64,000 bases of DNA, from the NCBI GenBank assembly GCA_016712345.1, contig JADJRH010000011.1:1984001-2048000 (forward strand), written 5' to 3'. The stretch comes from Polyangiaceae bacterium. GTDB lineage: Bacteria; Myxococcota_A; Polyangia; Polyangiales; Polyangiaceae. The position numbers were made by a program, and so were the translations under genes. The notes under the pieces were generated by a model. That model had not been told where the DNA came from. It searched no databases and was given only the letters and a program-made list of their open reading frames with translations. Below are positions 59,909 through 64,000 of this stretch, in pieces. The number at the start of each line of letters is the position of its first letter. Position 1 is the first letter of the stretch.

Positions 59909-60814
59909 TCAAGCGGACTGTTTTGCAGCGCGAACCTCGGGCGCCTCAGATCCGTCAAGCCGAAAGGCGATCTGATAAGAGTCGCTGTTCTTGTGGTACT
60001 CGCATAGCGTGATAGGAACCAGAGTGTTGAGTTGCTGGCCCAGGAGAAACGCGAAGAAGTCGGGCCCCGCGTATGCGAGGTAGAGTCGCCGCGCACCCCG
60101 TTGGACCAGATCGTCGATTGTTCCCAGAATTTCCAGGAGGAAGTGCGGGAGGTTGTTCTCCGTGATGATAGGCTTTTTTCCGCCGTGCAGAATATAGCCG
60201 CTGTGAAGGGCCTTTTTTGGCGCTCCAGGATCGATATCCTTGGTTCGGCTCAAGTAGAGGTCGCGAAGTTGGTCGGGGCGCGCGTACCCCATGAGGTCCA
60301 CGGCGAGCACCACCTCGGGGTCCACAGCTCCCCTGCCTGGGAGTGGAGGTTCAAGAGTCAGAAGGTGGAATGGGTTCATGCCGGGCACACCCAGGCTCGG
60401 TACAGGCCCGAACGCCTGCAAACCCCCCATCTGACGATAGGCGCGGATACCGTCGCGGCGCATGCCAGAGCCGAGCGCGATCAATGTCGCGGGGCTGACT
60501 TTTGCAAACAGGTGGACTTCGCGGGTGCCCTTCAGTGCATCGCATTTGCGGATAAACGCGAGCGTGCGCGCGACCGCATCTCGGCTGGACTCGATATCCT
60601 TCACGCCATCTTGGTACTTGGCCGGAATGTCCTCAAGGTCCAGATGAACATGCTCCAGATCCTTGAGATAGGCCAGATCGGGCGGAATATTCGCAAGCTG
60701 TGCCTTGGCATCGTGGCTGTAACTGATGGTGAAAAGCACGCCCCTGTCAGCGGGGGCACTTGAGCCGATTCGAGTGGAGGTCATTCGGATGCCGCTGCGT
60801 TGAGCAGCAATCAT
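59909..60814 (-). CDS. Stand-alone SAVED-domain protein of the CRISPR operon
   Basis: 301 aa from ATG 60814 (ATG 60784 and TTG 60868 are alternatives). Two half-repeats of the SAVED sensor fold are visible: GTREVHLFAKVSPATLIALG with GIRAYRQMGG, and RRLYLAYAGPDFFAFLLGQQ with PITLCEYHKN, linked by VVLAVDLMGYARP and HFLLEILGTIDDL. Established knowledge: SAVED domains bind cyclic oligonucleotides in CBASS (Cap4) and type III CRISPR (CalpL, TIR-SAVED), where they are fused to a nuclease, protease or TIR domain. Here the two halves fill nearly the whole protein and no effector domain is seen. It is the first gene of the cas operon, so it is the likely reader of the Cas10 signal. Confidence 0.8.
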   Translation of the reverse strand: MIAAQRSGIRMTSTRIGSSAPADRGVLFTISYSHDAKAQLANIPPDLAYLKDLEHVHLDLEDIPAKYQDGVKDIESSRDAVARTLAFIRKCDALKGTREVHLFAKVSPATLIALGSGMRRDGIRAYRQMGGLQAFGPVPSLGVPGMNPFHLLTLEPPLPGRGAVDPEVVLAVDLMGYARPDQLRDLYLSRTKDIDPGAPKKALHSGYILHGGKKPIITENNLPHFLLEILGTIDDLVQRGARRLYLAYAGPDFFAFLLGQQLNTLVPITLCEYHKNSDSYQIAFRLDGSEAPEVRAAKQSA

Positions 60815-60950
60815 TCCAACCCCGGCCTTGGCCGGAAAGCGCAGGTGAAGTCTCGTTTTCTGCGGCAATTTGGCCCGGCGGGAAGCTTAGTCAGTGAGGC
60901 GTTGCGTGGCCCCGAGGGCTCCGTGCGTTGAACAGAACGCGCGCTCTGGC

Positions 60951-61284
60951 CCATCGCAGGGTGGTTGTTGAGGTGGCGACCACGTTGCATCGAGTCGAGA
61001 GGGTGCTTTTTGTGGCGGCGACCAGTTTTCGCCAGTTCCAGAGGGCCCTGTTCGTGGTGCCGACCACGTTTCGCTGCTCATCGGCGGGTGGTTGTTGAGG
61101 TGGTGACCACGTTTCGCCGCCCATCAGCGTGTGCTTTTTGTGGTGGCGACCACGTTTCACCTGCTCCAGAGGGCCCTTTTTGTGGTGGCGACCACGTTTC
61201 ACCGGGTCGAGAGGGTGCTTTTTGTGGTGGCGCCACGATTCACCTGCCGCCGGAGGGTGGTTGTTGTGGTCGTGACCAGGTTTC
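60951..61284. repeat. Eight imperfect ~42-bp tandem repeats upstream of the SAVED-cas operon
   Basis: The landmark gaccac (or a close variant) begins at 60978, 61020, 61062, 61105, 61148, 61190, 61232 and 61274, a 42-43 bp period. Units share gtggcgaccacgtttc with a small dyad (GTGG-CGA-CCAC) and a gagggtgctttttg block. They do not resemble the CRISPR repeat. They lie in the 709-bp gap 60815-61523, just upstream of the operon start, where nothing else but the inverted repeat at 61286 was recognised. Confidence 0.8.
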
Positions 61285-61285
61285 T

Positions 61286-61386
61286 TGTTGCCGATCACCA
61301 CAAACCGCGCAAATACGGTGAAGTTCACCGGTGAAAATGGCGCTTCGTGCCTGGTGAATCATCCGCACCCTGCGCGTTGCACGTTG
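61286..61386 (+). repeat. ~100-bp inverted repeat, left copy
   Basis: Matches the reverse complement of 62855-62952 at roughly 85 percent by eye. Shared landmarks include tcaccacaaaccgcgc, aatacggtg, gttcaccggtgaaaat and gcgcttcgtgcc. It directly follows the 42-bp repeats. With its partner it brackets the Rpn-type gene. Confidence 0.8.
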
Positions 61387-61523
61387 CCGCTGAAAAGAGC
61401 GTCCCCGTGTGAGTTTCACCGCTTCCGGCCTTTCTTTGCCATGCCGATTTTTTTTCAGGGCGATGTCGCTTTTTTAAATAACTCGGCTCCGATTTGACCA
61501 GATAAGGGGTGAAAGGAGGCATC

Positions 61524-62618
61524 TTGAGTTCATCTGAGTTGCCCGACGTTGGCGAAGATGTCGATCTGACTCTTCGCCATGTTTCGCGTCAGTTTCCGAG
61601 GTCGTTCGCCAAGGCTCTTTTGCCCAATAGGGAGGAAATTACAGCGGCCACGTGGTTAGGTGGCTGGTGGTTTTCGTGACGAGCAGCCCCGATCACGCGT
61701 CCGAGCGAGAACCGGAGCGGAACATACGCTGCGTATTTGAGCACCGGAAGCGCAGCGAGGACGCGTCAGCGGGGCGCGCAGTAGAAAAGCACCAGCCACC
61801 GGGATACGCAGGTTACGTCGCGCCAACGCAGGCTTGATCGTGTGATCGAGGTTCTGGCCGGGGAGGAGCGCCGGCTGGAGCATGTGGAGTGGCAATTGGA
61901 ATGGGAGGCGAATGTCCCAGAACGGCTGTTTGAATATCACGTGCTCGTCGCGATGACAGTGATGGATAAAACAAGCGCGGCGCACTTGCGACCTCCCATT
62001 CGGACGACCGTTGTATTGCTGTCCGGTCGCGAGAAACCGTGGCCAGACTTGGGCGAATACCGCACGTCGCCGCAGAACGAGCCATTCTGCGGGGTGGTTT
62101 TTCGAATCGACGCGGTTTACCAAAAAACGGTGGCGGAGTTGTGCGGCCGATCCAGCGCGTTTTGGCTGATATTCACACCGCTCGCGGTCGACGCTGATGC
62201 GGTCAACATGAAAGTGGCTGTGGACGAGCTGCGGGCTCGTGCTCGCGGCGCAGAACTGGAGGAGTTGTTGGTGGCCATGGTGGTCATGGCGGACATCGAC
62301 AAAAGAAGTAGAAATTTGAGAGAAGTCATTCTACCTTTATTGAGCGAGGAAACGGTGATGCAGAACTGGTTCTACAAGCAGGGTGAAGCACGAGGCCGGG
62401 AGGCAGGACAAGCGCTCGGCGAAGCGCGAGGCGAAGCGCGGGGAAAAGCTGTCGGAGAGGCAACCGCTCTGTTGCGAATCCTTGAACGGCGCGGCATCGC
62501 GGTCCCGGCCGAGGCGCGCGAGAAAATCCTCACCTGCACCACCACTGCCGTGCTCGAAACATGGCTCGACCGGGCCCTCACAGCCGCCGGGATCGACGAA
62601 GTCCTGACTGATTCGTAG
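61524..62618 (+). pseudogene. Rpn/PD-(D/E)XK putative transposase-nuclease gene, interrupted by a hairpin element
   Basis: Starts at a TTG with a strong ggagg site 6 bp upstream (SSSELPDVGEDVDLTLRHVS). It reads to EITAATWL, then enters a 144-bp insert with in-frame TGA and TAG, and resumes in the same frame at 61803 as DTQVTSRQRRLDRVIEVLAG. Downstream are RRLEHVEWQLEWEANVPERL, VVLLSGREKPWPDLGEYRTS and VVMADIDKRSRNL, then a helical tail of GEARGEARGKAVGEA type and RILERRGIAVPAEAREKIL. The pattern fits the recombination-promoting nuclease (Rpn, formerly transposase_31) type common in Polyangia. The second part alone could still be made from the GTG at 61842. Confidence 0.8.
61659..61802. mobile_element. 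144-bp palindromic element inserted in frame
   Basis: Ends are 17-bp inverted repeats with one mismatch: ggtggctggtggttttc at 61659-61675 and gaaaagcaccagccacc at 61784-61800. The pairing continues inward (cgcgtcc with ggacgcg) to a central atacgctgcgtat at 61724-61736, so the whole element can fold into one long hairpin. Its length is 48 codons exactly. Removing it joins tggtta to gatacgcag and restores the gene. No clear target duplication. Confidence 0.8.
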
Positions 62619-62854
62619 GCCCGTTGTCGGCCAATCCGGGGCCGCAAGCGAACCTCTGCGTGCGACAGTCAAACGGAGGCAAAGGCTCTACCGACACAAA
62701 GAAGCCAAAGAACTCAACGCCGCACGCTTCAAACTCAGGCGCGAAAAGAAATCTGCCTGCTGACCTCACTCGGTCGTCCCGTTCCTGCAACGTCTTCACT
62801 TCAATACGACCTACCACCGAATCCACCCATTGAGGGTCCGCGCTTTTCACCACC

Positions 62855-62952
62855 CAAGTGCAAAGTGCAAATGGTGGAATTCACCGGGCACGAAGCGCGA
62901 TTTTCACCGGTGAACTCCACCGTATTCGCGCGGTTTGTGATGACCGGCAACA
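62855..62952 (-). repeat. ~100-bp inverted repeat, right copy
   Basis: Inverted partner of 61286-61386. It lies in the 362-bp gap 62619-62980 and ends 28 bp before the first CRISPR repeat. The rest of that gap holds no recognised feature. Confidence 0.8.
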
Positions 62953-62980
62953 CCACGTGAGTGGGCGGCGCCGGCGCGCT

Positions 62981-64000
62981 GTTTCAATCCCCTTATCAAC
63001 GGGGCAGTGAGTGCAACCGGCGATCGGAACAAGTGGGTACCGCGTCGCAATCGGGCGGTTTCAATCCCCTTATCAACGGGGCAGTGAGTGCAACCTGGTG
63101 AGGGGCTCGGCGCGAACGGCTTTCACTATCGTTTCAATCCCCGTATCAACGGGGCAGTGAGTGCAACGCACGAAGCAAATTCTTGGGAAGCCGCCGTATA
63201 AATGGTTTCAATCCCCTTATCAACGGGGCAGTGAGTGCAACCCGCGAAGATCTTCAGGTTCATAAATGACCCGCCGGTTTCAATCCCCTTATCAACGGGG
63301 CAGTGAGTGCAACGGGCGAGGAGTTCGTGGCTTTCTGTTCGAATGAGGAAGGTTTCAATCCCCTTATCAACGGGGCAGTGAGTGCAACCAGGCGGGACGA
63401 TCACAGCAATACAGATCCGCAACCCGTACCTGTTTCAATCCCCTTATCAACGGGGCAGTGAGTGCAACGGCTCGTGTACACGAACACGACCGGCGGCACG
63501 CTCGACGTGTTTCAATCCCCTTATCAACGGGGGAGTGAGTGCAACCGTGTGCTCATGCTCCGGCGCAACAACAACAAGCTGCGTTTCAATCCCCTTATCA
63601 ACGGGGGAGTGAGTGCAACCTGCGTTGAAAAGAGCCGCTGGGCGCGAGACGCCGACGTTTCAATCCCCTTATCAACGGGGGAGTGAGTGCAACACGGCGC
63701 CAACGACTTCACTTTGCACGTGCGCCTGAGGTTTCAATCCCCTTATCAACGGGGGAGTGAGTGCAACTCTTGACGTTCTCCGGCTTCAATTTTCCGGATC
63801 ATATGTTTCAATCCCCTTATCAACGGGGGAGTGAGTGCAACAGCGTGTGAGATCGCGATCTTGTTTGACCATGGGTGTTTCAATCCCCTTATCAACGGGG
63901 GAGTGAGTGCAACACCGCAGGGCGTTGATTGCGTAGGGGGGCACGCTCAGGGTTTCAATCCCCTTATCAACGGGGGAGTGAGTGCAACTAAAGGCAACCA
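62981..64000 (-). CRISPR. CRISPR array, at least 14 repeats of 37 bp, continuing past the window
   Basis: Repeats start at 62981, 63058, 63131, 63205, 63277, 63352, 63432, 63509, 63583, 63657, 63731, 63805, 63877 and 63952. The thirteen complete spacers are 35-43 bp, mostly 37. Each repeat begins gtttcaatcccc and ends gtgagtgcaac on the + strand; the reverse complement ends ATTGAAAC, the usual 8-nt crRNA 5' tag, so transcription is inferred on the - strand like the cas genes, with the leader beyond 64000. The internal stem is cccc-ttatcaac-gggg. Repeats 1-7 read ggggcag, repeats 8-14 read gggggag, and repeat 3 has a ccccgtatc change. No cas1/cas2 is in the window. Confidence 0.98.

Noticed and set aside
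60891..61328. A 145-aa open frame on the - strand with a 14-residue Arg-His-His-Lys repeat
   Set aside because: It simply reads through the 42-bp repeats; the opposite strand is open as well, there is no ribosome site and no known composition. A DNA repeat is the simpler explanation.
61286..61386. Possible relic of a CRISPR leader
   Set aside because: The repeat orientation places the leader on the far right of the array, and no repeat-like sequence adjoins this segment. It is better described as one arm of an inverted repeat.
61652..61837. Small + strand open frame inside the hairpin element
   Set aside because: Covers the palindrome and its right flank only, has no ribosome site and no homology. 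It is not needed once the element is recognised as an insertion.

Overview
The window looks like chromosomal DNA of a predatory or soil deltaproteobacterium of the Myxococcota (Polyangia type). The evidence is high GC, a kinase-cyclase-AAA signalling protein, many Ser/Thr/Gly-rich Cys-containing lipoproteins, a formylglycine-generating-enzyme-like lipoprotein, tandem Uma2 proteins, a modular NRPS/PKS locus and a type III CRISPR-Cas locus. No rRNA or tRNA gene was recognised. This is inference from gene content; no taxonomic search was run.

Layout. 1-6 kb: a truncated Ser/Thr kinase-ATPase, a DUF952/DJ-1 fusion, two exported proteins and a membrane protein. 6-13.7 kb: a housekeeping block, yceD-rpmF-fabH-fabD-fabG-acpP-fabF-nrdR-ribD, all on the + strand and without plsX. 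13.8-21.7 kb, mostly on the - strand: def, an FHA protein with a degenerate CpaF-like ATPase, a cold-shock protein, a metallophosphoesterase, an FGE-like lipoprotein and argS. 22-28 kb: lipoproteins, an exported phospholipase-D-like protein, and a coupled rtcB-prfH-third gene operon that fits ribosome/RNA repair. 28-39 kb: membrane and exported proteins, a duplicated Uma2 gene flanking a PixA/AidA-like gene, an L,D-transpeptidase, a TPR protein with a dead zincin-like tail, and a lipoprotein carrying thirteen 30-bp repeats.

39-51 kb: a specialised-metabolite locus with a flippase, a frameshifted C-A-T NRPS, an alpha/beta hydrolase and a PKS (KS-AT-KR-DH-ACP). 51-52.7 kb: an AAA-ATPase/PD-(D/E)XK protein.

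52.9-64 kb: a type III-A CRISPR locus on the - strand, in transcription order SAVED protein, cas6, cas10, csm2, csm3, csm4, csm5. From cas6 onward the genes overlap by 1-4 nt. Cas10 keeps its GGDD cyclase motif, has no N-terminal HD nuclease and carries a one-base frameshift. The putative sensor next to it is a stand-alone SAVED protein with no visible effector domain, which is the best candidate for something undescribed. Upstream of this operon lie eight ~42-bp repeats, a ~100-bp inverted-repeat pair bracketing an Rpn-type nuclease gene that is interrupted in frame by a 144-bp hairpin element, and then an array of at least 14 repeats whose sequence switches version halfway.

Across the whole window two octamers recur far above expectation: the palindrome GTGTACAC (18 exact copies found by eye) and TGGGTAGA/TCTACCCA (about 17). 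All family assignments are by eye from motifs.
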